The notes under the pieces: model-generated
The model's input: the letters and a program-made list of their open reading frames with translations, nothing else
Told to the model about the DNA's origin: nothing
Database searches by the model: none
Made by a program: the position numbers and the translations under genes
Part shown: positions 25,060-33,764 of the stretch, piece after piece
Layout of the letters: each line of letters opens with the position of its first letter
How positions within the stretch are numbered: the stretch's first letter is position 1
Source: Spirochaetia bacterium
Lineage (GTDB): Bacteria > Spirochaetota > Spirochaetia > Sphaerochaetales > Sphaerochaetaceae
Direction: 5' to 3'
Length of the DNA: 64,000 nt
Assembly (NCBI GenBank): GCA_022482625.1
Contig: JAKVOU010000001.1
Location: 2,528,784 to 2,592,783 of the forward strand

Positions 25060-26556
25060 ATGTTAAGTCAAGTCTTTTCGGCGGTATTCCGACCGGATGT
25101 CCTTTGTCTGATATTCATCGGTGTTGTCATCGGGAATATCTTCGGCTGTATCCCAGGGCTGAATGCGCCTATAGCCATTGCCTTGGCCTTGCCGATTACT
25201 TTTGTCCTTAATTCATTTCAGTCAGTGGCACTGATCATCGGCCTCTATATGGGCTGTACGGCCGGTGGCCTGATTTCAGCAATCCTGTTGAAGATTCCTG
25301 GTACTGCGGCCAATGTGGCAACGACTTTCGACGGATACCCGATGGCTCAACAAGGCAAAGCTACGGAGGCACTGTCCTACGGTTCCTTTGCTTCTCTTTT
25401 CGGGGGTATGTTCAGTTCCGTCGTCCTGCTGCTCATGGCTCCGATATTGGCCAACTTGGCTCTTCAGTTTGGGCCTTGGGAATATTTTGGTACGGCACTT
25501 CTTGCCTTGATCATGGTCTGTACCCTGATGGGTGAGCGCATGCTGAAAGGGTTCATTGCTGTATGTTTCGGCCTGCTGTTTACCTGTGTCGGTCTGAGCC
25601 CCGTAGATGGAGTTGCCCTGCGTTATACTTTTGGTAGCACGGCACTTGATTCGGGTTTCAACCTTATCGTCGTCATCGTTGGTATTTTTGCTCTTCCTGA
25701 GCTTATATCCAATTCGAACAAGATGGATGATACCGTGCTTCAGGCAACTGTAAAACGCAGGAAATTCTATGTGCCTACACTTGCTACCGTCAAACGGAAC
25801 CTGAAGGTCATGCTGAATGGCAGTATCCTCGGTACGTTCATCGGTATCTTGCCTGGAATGGGCGGTGGTGCTGCAAGCCTTATTTCCTATGAACAGGCAC
25901 GACGTACCAGTGCACATCCTGAACTCTTCGGAACCGGTTATGAAGAAGGTATATTTTGCTGTGAAAGTGCAAACAACGCTACTACCGGAGGGGCCTTGGT
26001 CCCTATGTTGGCTCTTGGGGTTCCTGGTGATACCGCATCTGCTGTGATTATGGGAGCCTTGATGCTCCAGGGGGTGACCCCGGGACCATTGCTCAGCATG
26101 GATAATTCTCTTCTGTTCAACAGCGTTTTCCTGATTGTGTTCCTGGCAAATCTGCTCATGTGGGTCTTCCAGGCATCGACGATACGGTGGATGGCCAAGA
26201 TAGCCGTCGTACCCAAGTATATTCTTTTCCCGATCGTAGCACTGTTCTGCATAGCAGGAACCATCAGTATCAGGAATAATCCTTTCGATCTTGCATTCCT
26301 CATGCTTTTCGGCATCATCGGCTACATCCTCAGCAAGAATGACTATCCGTTGGCACCCTTTATATTGGCGTTCATACTGGGAGAGTTCGTCGAGAGCAAT
26401 CTCAGACGGGCAATTACCTACTATGGTTCCTTCGGTGGCTGTCTGAAGGTTCCTTCGATAGGTACGCTTTTCTTCTTCCTTGCCGTAGCTTTGCCTATCA
26501 TCTCAGTAGCAAGGAGAATCTATGCGTCCAGACAGAAAGCCAAGAAAAAAGCCTGA
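25060..26556 (+). CDS. tctA: TctA-family large membrane subunit (TTT system 3)
   Basis: This 498-residue permease is preceded by GGAGG. TctA motifs are GCIPGLNAPIAIALALP near 30-46, MGCTAGGLISAILLKIPGT near 68-86, FDGYPM, then ILPGMGGGAASLISYEQA and ALGVPGDTASAVIMGALM in the second half, with LGEFVESNLRRA near the C-terminus. It completes the transporter and is co-directional with the ula-like genes 70 bases downstream. A small hairpin (GCCTGCC/GGCGGGC, 26589-26605) lies in that gap. Confidence 0.95.
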   Translation: MLSQVFSAVFRPDVLCLIFIGVVIGNIFGCIPGLNAPIAIALALPITFVLNSFQSVALIIGLYMGCTAGGLISAILLKIPGTAANVATTFDGYPMAQQGKATEALSYGSFASLFGGMFSSVVLLLMAPILANLALQFGPWEYFGTALLALIMVCTLMGERMLKGFIAVCFGLLFTCVGLSPVDGVALRYTFGSTALDSGFNLIVVIVGIFALPELISNSNKMDDTVLQATVKRRKFYVPTLATVKRNLKVMLNGSILGTFIGILPGMGGGAASLISYEQARRTSAHPELFGTGYEEGIFCCESANNATTGGALVPMLALGVPGDTASAVIMGALMLQGVTPGPLLSMDNSLLFNSVFLIVFLANLLMWVFQASTIRWMAKIAVVPKYILFPIVALFCIAGTISIRNNPFDLAFLMLFGIIGYILSKNDYPLAPFILAFILGEFVESNLRRAITYYGSFGGCLKVPSIGTLFFFLAVALPIISVARRIYASRQKAKKKA

Positions 26557-26627
26557 AGACGGACAGGATTGAAAATCAGCAACAGACAGCCTGCCGATGG
26601 CGGGCAGACAATAGTAAGGAGCAATAA

Positions 26628-27710
26628 ATGATCAACGATGTTGATATCAAGGATCTGAACCGACAGGTGTGGATCAACAATGTATTTCCTGAATGGGGAA
26701 CGTTTCTCAATGAGGCAATCAATGCCGCAGAAGTCAAGCCGAATACATTCAAGATGTGGTGGCTGGGATGCACAGGCCTGTGGGTCAAGAGCCCGGCTGA
26801 CTGCAATATCATCATTGACCTCTGGCTCGATACCGGCAAGCAGACAAGAAAGTTCCCTGCGCTTCCTGCATGGCAGCAAGGCAAGGACTTCCAGATGGCT
26901 CGGATGATGGGTAGCCATCAGTTCCAACTGAACGCCAGGGCCGTACCGATGGTCATTGACCCATTTGCCATTACCAAGATGGATGCAGTACTTTCTACCC
27001 ATTTCCACCGTGACCATATTGATCCCTATGTAGCAGCTGCAATCGTCAAGAATACCGATGCACCTTTCATCGGGCCTGAGTTCAGTGCGAATATCTGGCG
27101 CAAGTGGGGTGTTCCTGAAGCAAGGATTACTGTGGTGAAACCTGGTGATGTCATCAAGCTCAAGGATATCGAGATTGTGGCAGTGGATTCATTTGACAGG
27201 ACTGCCTTGATCACAGCTCCTCCTGCGGGAGATATCAGGGGTATCCTCCCTGATGATATGGATCGGCGTGCAGTAAACTATATCATCAAGACACCGGGCG
27301 GCAATATCTATCACAGCGGCGATTCCCATATGTCCAATTACTATGTCAAGCATGGCAAGGAATATGACATTGACGTCGTCCTGGTATCGTATGGGGAAAA
27401 TCCCATCGGGTGCTCAGACAAGGTAACTTCCATAGATTGCCTGCGTATTGCGGAGAACCTGCAGGCCAAGGTACTGATTCCGTTCCACTATGATATCTGG
27501 TCCAATATGCTCGGAGACCCGAAGGAGATTGAACTCCTTTATAATTACAGGAAAGCCCGCATGGGATATAAGTTCCATCCGTTCCTCTGGGAAGTCGGCG
27601 GTGACTATACCTATCCTGATGACAAGGACAAGACCCGCTACATGTATGAACGTGGTTTTACCGATGCCTTTGAGGATGAACCGAACATTCCGTTCAAGTC
27701 ATTCCTATAG
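26628..27710 (+). CDS. ulaG: UlaG-like metallo-beta-lactamase-fold lactonase
   Basis: This 360-residue protein corresponds in length and motifs to L-ascorbate-6-phosphate lactonase, which opens the lactone ring to 3-keto-L-gulonate-6-P. The N-terminal WWLGCTGLWVKSP, a long insertion with IIDLWLDTGKQT, the metal site THFHRDHID (His125, His127, Asp129, His130), YHSGDSHMSNYY and the C-terminal IPFHYDIWSN are all UlaG features. In the known pathway the substrate is phosphorylated by the Ula PTS. Here the linked transporter is a TTT, which does not phosphorylate, and no kinase or UlaD decarboxylase is in the cassette. The enzyme may therefore hydrolyse an unphosphorylated or different lactone. Confidence 0.88.
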   Translation: MINDVDIKDLNRQVWINNVFPEWGTFLNEAINAAEVKPNTFKMWWLGCTGLWVKSPADCNIIIDLWLDTGKQTRKFPALPAWQQGKDFQMARMMGSHQFQLNARAVPMVIDPFAITKMDAVLSTHFHRDHIDPYVAAAIVKNTDAPFIGPEFSANIWRKWGVPEARITVVKPGDVIKLKDIEIVAVDSFDRTALITAPPAGDIRGILPDDMDRRAVNYIIKTPGGNIYHSGDSHMSNYYVKHGKEYDIDVVLVSYGENPIGCSDKVTSIDCLRIAENLQAKVLIPFHYDIWSNMLGDPKEIELLYNYRKARMGYKFHPFLWEVGGDYTYPDDKDKTRYMYERGFTDAFEDEPNIPFKSFL

Positions 27711-27720
27711 GAGGTGCCGG

Positions 27721-28422
27721 ATGGATCTTTCTGCGTTGAAGAAGGCTGTGTACGATGCAAACATCGAACTGGTCCGGCGTAACCTTGTCATCTATACCTG
27801 GGGCAATGTAAGCGCCATTGACAGGGAACAGGGACTGGTCGTGATAAAACCTCGCGGCATTGCATATGAAGAACTTGGACCGGAGGATATGTCCGTGACG
27901 GATCTGGAAGGCAATCAGATCGGGGAAGGCCTGCTGCCTTCCGTCGATCTTGATATCCATCTTGAGATCTACCGTCAGTTTCCTGAGATCGGTGCCATTG
28001 CACATACACATTCCACGTATGCCACTGCCTGGAGCCAGGCCTGTAAGGAAATCCCGGTCTATGGGACTACCCATGCCGATCATTTCTATGGACCGATACC
28101 CTGTGCCCGTCCTTTGACGGAAGCAGAAGTGGAAACCGATTATGAAAGGAATGCCGGCAAGGTCATCTGTGAGACACTGAAAGGTCGCAATCCCTTGGAA
28201 ATGGGTGGTATCCTGACAGCGGGTCATGGGCCGTTTACTTGGGGCAAGGATGCCGATGCTGCAGTTGCACACAGTGTCATTCTTGAGGAACTGGCAAAGA
28301 TGGCATACCTTACTTCAGAACTTGAGGGTGGTAGAAAACGGGTGCTTCCTTCCTATATGGTAAAGAAGCACTATACACGCAAGTATGGCCCTGGTTCCTA
28401 CTTCTATCAGAGTAAGAAATAA
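27721..28422 (+). CDS. class II aldolase, UlaF/AraD-like 4-epimerase
   Basis: This 233-residue member of the L-ribulose-5-phosphate 4-epimerase family starts at the ATG at 27721 after AGGAGGT; the open frame extends upstream into ulaG but is not translated there. Motifs include VIYTWGNVSAIDRE, the zinc-binding pair in IAHTHSTYATAW (His about 95 and 97), a third His in GGILTAGHGPFTWG, and the catalytic Tyr near YTRKYGPGSYF at the C-terminus. It converts a phospho-ketopentose to its C4 epimer (L-ribulose-5-P to D-xylulose-5-P in the known case). It follows ulaG by ten bases and overlaps the next start by one base. Confidence 0.92.
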   Translation: MDLSALKKAVYDANIELVRRNLVIYTWGNVSAIDREQGLVVIKPRGIAYEELGPEDMSVTDLEGNQIGEGLLPSVDLDIHLEIYRQFPEIGAIAHTHSTYATAWSQACKEIPVYGTTHADHFYGPIPCARPLTEAEVETDYERNAGKVICETLKGRNPLEMGGILTAGHGPFTWGKDADAAVAHSVILEELAKMAYLTSELEGGRKRVLPSYMVKKHYTRKYGPGSYFYQSKK

Positions 28423-29246
28423 TGGAAAGAAATATCAAGAAATCAGTATCGCTTTCCCTTTTCAGGGGAAAGCCGGAATCCCCTATCCTGTTCCGGGATG
28501 ACATTGAACATACTATCCCGTTGGTCAAGGACATCGGATATGACGGTGTGGATCTGTTCGTTGAGGATGAACAGTCAGACAAGACCCTGCGGGCTGTGCA
28601 GCTTTTGCAGCAGCATGACCTTGGAATCGGCGTCGTCATGCCTGCGGCTTTGGCTGGTATGGGACTGTTTCTTGGGGATAGCAATCCTGCGGTCAGGGAA
28701 GAGACGGTACGTCGGATGAAAGGAATTATCCGCTTTGCCGGAGATATCGGCGGTATGGTTTCCCTTGGTTTGGTCCGTGGCAGTTATTTGGTCGGAAAAG
28801 AATCTGCTGAGACTATGCTTGCACGCTTTGCCGCATCAGTTGAACAGCTTCTGCCGACAGCAGAAGCAGCTGGAGTACCGCTGTTGATCGAGCCGATAAA
28901 CCGGTACGAGATCAATACGCTTTGTTCCAGTATGGAAGCTGCCCGGTTTATCTGGGAGACCAAGCTGCCTCTTGGGCTGATGCTTGATACATTCCACATG
29001 AATATCGAGGATGAGTCAATCTGTGCAAGTTTCATATCTTGCAAGGATTTGGTGAAGCATGTACATTTCGTCGATTCCAACAGATTGGCTCCTTCCATGG
29101 GCCATCTGGATATGAAAGGTATCTTTGCGGTATTGGTGGCATTGGGATACCAAGGTTATCTCTGCCTTGAAGCCCTGGACAGGCCGGATGGTCTCACTTG
29201 TGCAAAGAAGGGTATTGAATTCTTTACATCTGTGGGACTTCGGTAA
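28422..29246 (+). CDS. xylose-isomerase-like TIM barrel, sugar epimerase (UlaE-like role)
   Basis: This 274-residue AP-endonuclease-2/xylose-isomerase-like barrel overlaps the previous stop by one base (TAATGG). Metal-binding residues are suggested by LLIEPINRYE near 160-170 (Glu), GLMLDTFHMNIED near 186-198 (Asp, His), HVHFVDSNR near 212 and CLEALDRP near 253. By position it replaces UlaE, the L-xylulose-5-P 3-epimerase of ascorbate catabolism. The same fold includes 3-oxo-isoapionate decarboxylases and tagatose/psicose epimerases, so the exact reaction is open. Close coupling with the 4-epimerase suggests consecutive steps. Confidence 0.83.
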   Translation: MERNIKKSVSLSLFRGKPESPILFRDDIEHTIPLVKDIGYDGVDLFVEDEQSDKTLRAVQLLQQHDLGIGVVMPAALAGMGLFLGDSNPAVREETVRRMKGIIRFAGDIGGMVSLGLVRGSYLVGKESAETMLARFAASVEQLLPTAEAAGVPLLIEPINRYEINTLCSSMEAARFIWETKLPLGLMLDTFHMNIEDESICASFISCKDLVKHVHFVDSNRLAPSMGHLDMKGIFAVLVALGYQGYLCLEALDRPDGLTCAKKGIEFFTSVGLR

Positions 29247-29260
29247 GGAGAATTTACTGT

Positions 29261-30271
29261 ATGAAATTTACAAAAGAAAAACTTGATAACAATGAGAAAG
29301 TCTATGCTACCTGTATCGGAGAAATAAAAGGACAACAGGTTTTCATCGGATGTTCTGAGGGACCTGGAGCTGCCCATGCAATAGGTGAGGATGGCACAAG
29401 AACGACTATATGGACGGAACCAGGCGGTACGATGAATTTTGTTGCCGTACCAGGAAGACAGGATTGCTTTTTTGCAACCCAGAAATTCCTTCCAGTCTTT
29501 TCTGCAGCGGATTGTACGCTCAATGTCGTAGACTATACCGGTGAAGGGTGGAAGGTAACCAAAGTAATGGATTTCCCTTACCTCCATCGGTTCGAGATTT
29601 TTGAGCACAAAGGCCAGTTGTATTTCTTTGGGGCAACTTTATGTACGGAAAAGGCCTTCCAGCAGGACTGGTCACATCCTGGCAATGTGTATTGTGGCAA
29701 GTTGAATACTGACCTTGAAAAGCCTTTCCAGGTCAGGAAACTGTATGAGGGAATTACCAGAAACCATGGCCTGTGTCATTCTTTCCAGTGGGGGACATAT
29801 GGGGCTCTGCTTATCGGAGGTGACGAGGGATGTTTCAGTTTTGAAATTCCTGAGGATCCTATGGAAGACCGATGGAATATTACCAAGGTGCTTCCTAATG
29901 CCGTAAGTGACGTAGCTACCTGCGATATCGATGGTGATGGGGAATTGGAAGTAGCTGCCATCGAGCCATTCCATGGTAATGTCTGCAGGATCTATAAGAA
30001 GATTGAAGGCCATTACATCTGTGTGCAGTCCTATGAGATTGAATTTGGTCATGTAGTCTGGGGTGGTCTTCTCTGTGGTGAGCCTCGTTTTCTCCTTGGC
30101 TGGAGGCGAGGGACAATGGAGCTGGTTTCCATCGGATGGAAACGTGGGGGCTTCTTTGCTGAGACAGTTGACGAAGGGACCGGTCCCAGCCAGGTCTCTG
30201 TCAAAGGTGATGTCATTCTTGCGGCGAATCGTCAGATTGATGAACTTGCAGTCTATCGTTGTTCCAGATAG
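29261..30271 (+). CDS. uncharacterised propeller-like protein with an FG-GAP-type repeat
   Basis: I do not recognise this 336-residue protein. It has no signal peptide or membrane helix, and GGAG precedes the start. The sequence is rich in short beta-strands with repeated turn motifs and one clear calcium-loop-like FG-GAP repeat, ATCDIDGDGELEVAAIEP, near residue 222. HRFEIFEHKGQLYFFGATL and RNHGLCHSFQWGTYGALLIGGDEG look like further blades, so a beta-propeller is likely. It sits 14 bases after the epimerase inside the TTT-ula operon and before its regulator, so it is probably an enzyme acting on the same compound. A lactonase or lyase would fit the fold, but this is inference only. Confidence 0.6.
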   Translation: MKFTKEKLDNNEKVYATCIGEIKGQQVFIGCSEGPGAAHAIGEDGTRTTIWTEPGGTMNFVAVPGRQDCFFATQKFLPVFSAADCTLNVVDYTGEGWKVTKVMDFPYLHRFEIFEHKGQLYFFGATLCTEKAFQQDWSHPGNVYCGKLNTDLEKPFQVRKLYEGITRNHGLCHSFQWGTYGALLIGGDEGCFSFEIPEDPMEDRWNITKVLPNAVSDVATCDIDGDGELEVAAIEPFHGNVCRIYKKIEGHYICVQSYEIEFGHVVWGGLLCGEPRFLLGWRRGTMELVSIGWKRGGFFAETVDEGTGPSQVSVKGDVILAANRQIDELAVYRCSR

Positions 30272-30280
30272 GAAGTGATG

Positions 30281-30311
30281 CCGAATACGACATATTTATT
30301 GTCGTATTCGG
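30281..30311 (+). terminator. 11-bp perfect hairpin before the GntR gene
   Basis: CCGAATACGAC (30281-30291) pairs perfectly with GTCGTATTCGG (30301-30311), starting nine bases after the propeller gene stop. It is followed by ACAAGTAG rather than a T-run. It could be a weak terminator or a stabilising 3' hairpin that lowers expression of the regulator gene. Confidence 0.55.
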
Positions 30312-30353
30312 ACAAGTAGTATATAGTAGGCTGTTGTAAGGTGGTATGACAAA

Positions 30354-31088
30354 ATGACAACTCCCATCATTGATAAGAAGAATTATAGCCAGCAGGTTTT
30401 CAGTTATATTTTTGAGCAGATTGACAAGGGCAAACTGAAGCCTGGTGACCAACTCCCCAATGAGCGTCAGCTGTCCGAAGAGATGGGGATAAGCCGTCCT
30501 CCTCTTCGTGAAGCACTCAAGGCGTTGGTATCGCTTGGCTTGTTGACGACCCGTCATGGCGGCGGTACCTACGTCAATGAATTTGGCGAAGACTATCTCA
30601 AGTCGATGCTGCGGTTCATGACAGTTGTTGACGATGGGTTCGTCATTGATTTTGTCCAGATGCGAAAGGTACTTGAGACTGAGTCGGCCAGAATGGCTGC
30701 TACTGCCGCTTCTGCGGAACAGATTGCAAACCTGGAGAGGATCCATGATGAGCGCAAGCAGTTGTTCAATGACAATAGCGGACATCTTGAATCCTGCCGG
30801 GACCATTTGCAGAAGCTGGACCTTGAATTTCATCTTTCCATTGCTGAAGCTTCAGGCAATCGTGTATTTTCAGCTTTTCTGGATGCTATGCACAATATTT
30901 TGCGAAAGCACCAGAAGCAGGCAGTGATGGCAGAGAACATGACAAGCAGATCCCTTGAGTTCCATCAGAGGATTCTTGATGCGATAAAGGCAAAGGAACC
31001 TGATGAGGCTGCAGAAGCAATGTATGCGCACATTGCTTCGGTGGAGCAGGCAATCCGTGCCAATATCGCCAGAAAAGACAAGACTTAG
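30354..31088 (+). CDS. FCD-domain GntR-family regulator
   Basis: This 244-residue protein has the N-terminal GntR winged helix: KLKPGDQLPNERQLSEEMGISRPPLREALKAL at residues 22-53. The all-helical FCD ligand domain follows, with VIDFVQMRKVLETESARMAA near 97-116, LDLEFHLSIAEASGNRVFSAF near 157-177 and a final HQRILDAIKAKEPDEAAEAMYAHI, containing the usual metal-binding Asp/His positions. FCD regulators typically sense sugar acids or their catabolites. It lies at the end of the TTT-ula cassette and probably binds the TGGTATTACCA dyad at 23418. A partial dyad overlaps its own ribosome site. Confidence 0.92.
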   Translation: MTTPIIDKKNYSQQVFSYIFEQIDKGKLKPGDQLPNERQLSEEMGISRPPLREALKALVSLGLLTTRHGGGTYVNEFGEDYLKSMLRFMTVVDDGFVIDFVQMRKVLETESARMAATAASAEQIANLERIHDERKQLFNDNSGHLESCRDHLQKLDLEFHLSIAEASGNRVFSAFLDAMHNILRKHQKQAVMAENMTSRSLEFHQRILDAIKAKEPDEAAEAMYAHIASVEQAIRANIARKDKT

Positions 31089-31396
31089 GATTGTTTCGAT
31101 TTTCCTTGTATTTCCATATGATTTAAAGAACTGCTTAGGAAAGAACTATGGCCGTTGCTGTGTTTTCAAAAAAATAATCCTATTGTTCAGATTCCAAAGC
31201 TATGAAGTTATTATCGGTCCTTTACTGGTCGATTGCAATAATCTTTTTATTGCTGATTCAGGAAAACAAAATATAGAAGATATTTCATTATATCCTGTTA
31301 GCAGAATGGAAAAATTATATTTTTATCTTGTTAATAAGATAAAAATAATATATATTTGTCTTGTATATAAGATAATATAATTCTGAGGTTATGGAT
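31089..31396. other. 308-base A/T-rich intergenic stretch
   Basis: There is no gene-like frame. The right end has two near copies of TTAATAAGATAA/ATATAAGATAA around 31327-31376, just upstream of the DUF4143 gene, perhaps part of its promoter. No terminator for the GntR gene is evident. Confidence 0.45.
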
Positions 31397-32656
31397 ATGG
31401 AAAAACAAATCATCAAGGAAGTGCTTGCGGACGCAAAATACTCGGTGCGACATATAGAATTGATGAAGCGAAAGTATCCTTTTGAAAAAAATGCAAACTA
31501 TGTCCTTACGGGAATAAGACGTGCCGGGAAAACCTTCCTTTTGTATCAAAGGATGCAGGAGTTGGTAGCAGACGGCACAAGCTGGGATGAGATACTTTAC
31601 ATAAACTTCGAAGATGAACGATTGCTGGATTTTTCGGCAATTGATTTGAATATATTGATCGAACTGCATATTGAACTCTATGGAATGAAACCTATTCTGT
31701 TCCTTGATGAACTTCAGAATATACAAGGATGGGAAAAATTCGCACGGCGTATGGCTGACCAAGGCTATCGCATCTATATCACAGGTAGTAATGCCAAGAT
31801 GCTCAGTTCTGATGTTGCTACGATTTTGGGCGGACGTTTCTTGATCCAAGAAGTGTATCCTTACAGTTTCAAGGAGTTTCTTGCGGCTGAAAACGTGGAT
31901 TTTTATTCCCTACAGACATTTTCAACCGCTGAACGTGCACACCTGTTCCGACTGTTCGATGAGTATTTTCGCTTTGGCGGTTTTCCCGAAGTTACGAAAT
32001 ATACTTCAAAACGCTCTTTTCTTTTGAGCCTTTATCAGAAAATATTCCTAGGAGATATTGGTGCACGGCATAATCTCAATAATATATTTGCATTACGTGT
32101 CATGATGAAGAAGGTCGCGGAAGCTACAGGTCAGCCGCTTTCCTTTAATAGACTTAGAAATATCATTGCTGCGACGGGAACAAAAATAGGAACATCGACA
32201 ATAATAAACTATGTAGAGTATGCAAAGGAAAGCCGGATTCTGTTTGGCCTGCATAACATAGCTGCTAAGTTATCTGATAAGGAAAGTTCTCTGAAATACT
32301 ATTTTGCAGATAATGGACTTCTGTCCCTTTTCTTGATTGATTACAAGACAGCTTTGCTTGAGAATCTGGTTGCACTGGAACTTATCAGACGTTATGGTCA
32401 AGATGATGCCGTATACTACTATAAGAACAAGATTGAAGTAGATTTTTACGTACCTGAGCAGGAACTGGCTATCCAAGCGTGCTATGCACTGACTGATTTG
32501 ACAATCGAAGAGAGAGAAGCAATGGCATTGACAAGGCTATGCAAGGTTCTTCCATGCAGGACTTTGCAGATTATAACCTATGATACCGAAAAAACTCTCT
32601 CAAGCAATGGACGTGCCATACAAGTCCTGCCGGTTTGGAAATGGTTGTTGGAATAG
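31397..32656 (+). CDS. AAA_14/DUF4143 family ATPase, second copy
   Basis: This protein of about 419 residues starts at 31397, because GAGG is eight bases before that ATG; the ATG two codons earlier is too close. Walker A is GIRRAGKTFLL near 37-47, Walker B PILFLDELQNIQGWE near 93-107, then the sensor YITGSNAKML. The DUF4143 half has YQKIFLGDIGARHNL and a C-terminal KNKIEVDFYVPEQELAIQACYAL resembling a nuclease-type active site. It is only distantly similar to the copy at 21.8 kb, so the two arrived separately. The biological role of the family is unknown. Confidence 0.88.
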   Translation: MEKQIIKEVLADAKYSVRHIELMKRKYPFEKNANYVLTGIRRAGKTFLLYQRMQELVADGTSWDEILYINFEDERLLDFSAIDLNILIELHIELYGMKPILFLDELQNIQGWEKFARRMADQGYRIYITGSNAKMLSSDVATILGGRFLIQEVYPYSFKEFLAAENVDFYSLQTFSTAERAHLFRLFDEYFRFGGFPEVTKYTSKRSFLLSLYQKIFLGDIGARHNLNNIFALRVMMKKVAEATGQPLSFNRLRNIIAATGTKIGTSTIINYVEYAKESRILFGLHNIAAKLSDKESSLKYYFADNGLLSLFLIDYKTALLENLVALELIRRYGQDDAVYYYKNKIEVDFYVPEQELAIQACYALTDLTIEEREAMALTRLCKVLPCRTLQIITYDTEKTLSSNGRAIQVLPVWKWLLE

Positions 32657-32901
32657 AAGTCCGCAACAGACTGTCCAGACTGACTGCGGCGCCAGCATTC
32701 TCTTGATGGATGGATACGGTTTGCAGATGCCTGGACAGATCTGCATCTTATTGTATCTTTCATAGGGACTGAAGCAAAAACAATAGATTTGCCTTTTGTA
32801 TATTCCTTTCTGTACTTCTTTCTTTCCAACAGATAGCTTCGTATTTCCTTGTGTTTTCATATGGTTTCAAGGTAGACTGCTTTGGAACCAGGAGGACACT
32901 T

Positions 32902-33699
32902 ATGGATATCATCGGCAATCCTATCATGAAGCAGTTGTTGGAAAGGCATTCTGTAAGGGCATTCAAGGATGAGGGCATTGACAAGAATGTGGTAGATGCT
33001 CTGAAACTTGCAGTGCTGAGGGCTCCTACGGCTGGTTGCATGACTCTCTATAGCATCATTGAAGTAAATGACAAGGACAAGAAAGAAAAGCTTGCTGTCC
33101 TCTGCGATCATCAGCCGATGATTGCAAAGGCTCCTCTCGTCTGGGTTTTTTTGGCTGATATCCAGCGTTGGGTTGATTATCTGCATATGGGTGGTTCAAT
33201 TGAACGAGGGAAGCGGTTGGACAGGGACTACCGTGACCCTGGTGTGGGAGACTTCCACCTGTGCATGCAGGATGCGGTGATTGCAGCACAGACTGCCGTG
33301 GTTGCAGCTGACTCATTGGGGCTTGGTTCCTGTTACATCGGGGACATAATTGAGAATTATGAACAGCTCCGTGAGTTGCTTGATCTGCCGCAATATGCGG
33401 CACCGGCTGCCATGGTTATCATTGGGAAGCCTACGGACAGAAAGCACCTGATGCTTCCCCGGCCTGCTGCCTTGCATATCTTCATGGAAGATGGTTACCA
33501 TAGGATGAGCCTTGAAGAAGTAAGTGACTGTTATGGTCCGCTTGAAGCCCATCGAAAGAAATATAGCAAGCTTCCTTTTGAGGACGGTAATATAGCAGAT
33601 GACTTTTATCTTAGGAAATATACTACTGAATTCATGAAGGAGATGAACAGGAGTACCAAAGTTTTCCTGGACCGTTGGGCTGGGAAAGCAGAAGAATAA
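32902..33699 (+). CDS. nitroreductase-family flavoprotein (NfsA-like)
   Basis: This protein of about 265 residues starts at 32902 after AGGAGG; the longer frame has no site. The FMN-binding N-terminus is ERHSVRAFKDEGI near 12-24, with APTAGCMTLYSIIEV near 42-56. CMQDAVIAAQTAVVAADSLGLGSCYIGDI near 124-152 and AAMVIIGKPTD near 180 complete the fold. Such enzymes reduce nitro groups, quinones or flavins with NAD(P)H. It stands alone between the DUF4143 ATPase and a convergent TIGR04076 gene. Its length matches the NfsA branch. Confidence 0.9.
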   Translation: MDIIGNPIMKQLLERHSVRAFKDEGIDKNVVDALKLAVLRAPTAGCMTLYSIIEVNDKDKKEKLAVLCDHQPMIAKAPLVWVFLADIQRWVDYLHMGGSIERGKRLDRDYRDPGVGDFHLCMQDAVIAAQTAVVAADSLGLGSCYIGDIIENYEQLRELLDLPQYAAPAAMVIIGKPTDRKHLMLPRPAALHIFMEDGYHRMSLEEVSDCYGPLEAHRKKYSKLPFEDGNIADDFYLRKYTTEFMKEMNRSTKVFLDRWAGKAEE

Positions 33700-33764
33700 G
33701 CATCTGTTGCAGTAGACTCTTTTATGTTTGTCATAGGAAAAATGTGTGGTACGGAACGGTAAGA

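Noticed and set aside
25276-25917. 213-codon minus-strand frame
   Set aside because: It is antisense to the conserved core of the third tctA gene.
21827-32656. The two DUF4143 ATPases as a defence system
   Set aside because: The family is common as isolated genes in anaerobes and has no demonstrated defence role; the two copies are far apart and unlike each other.
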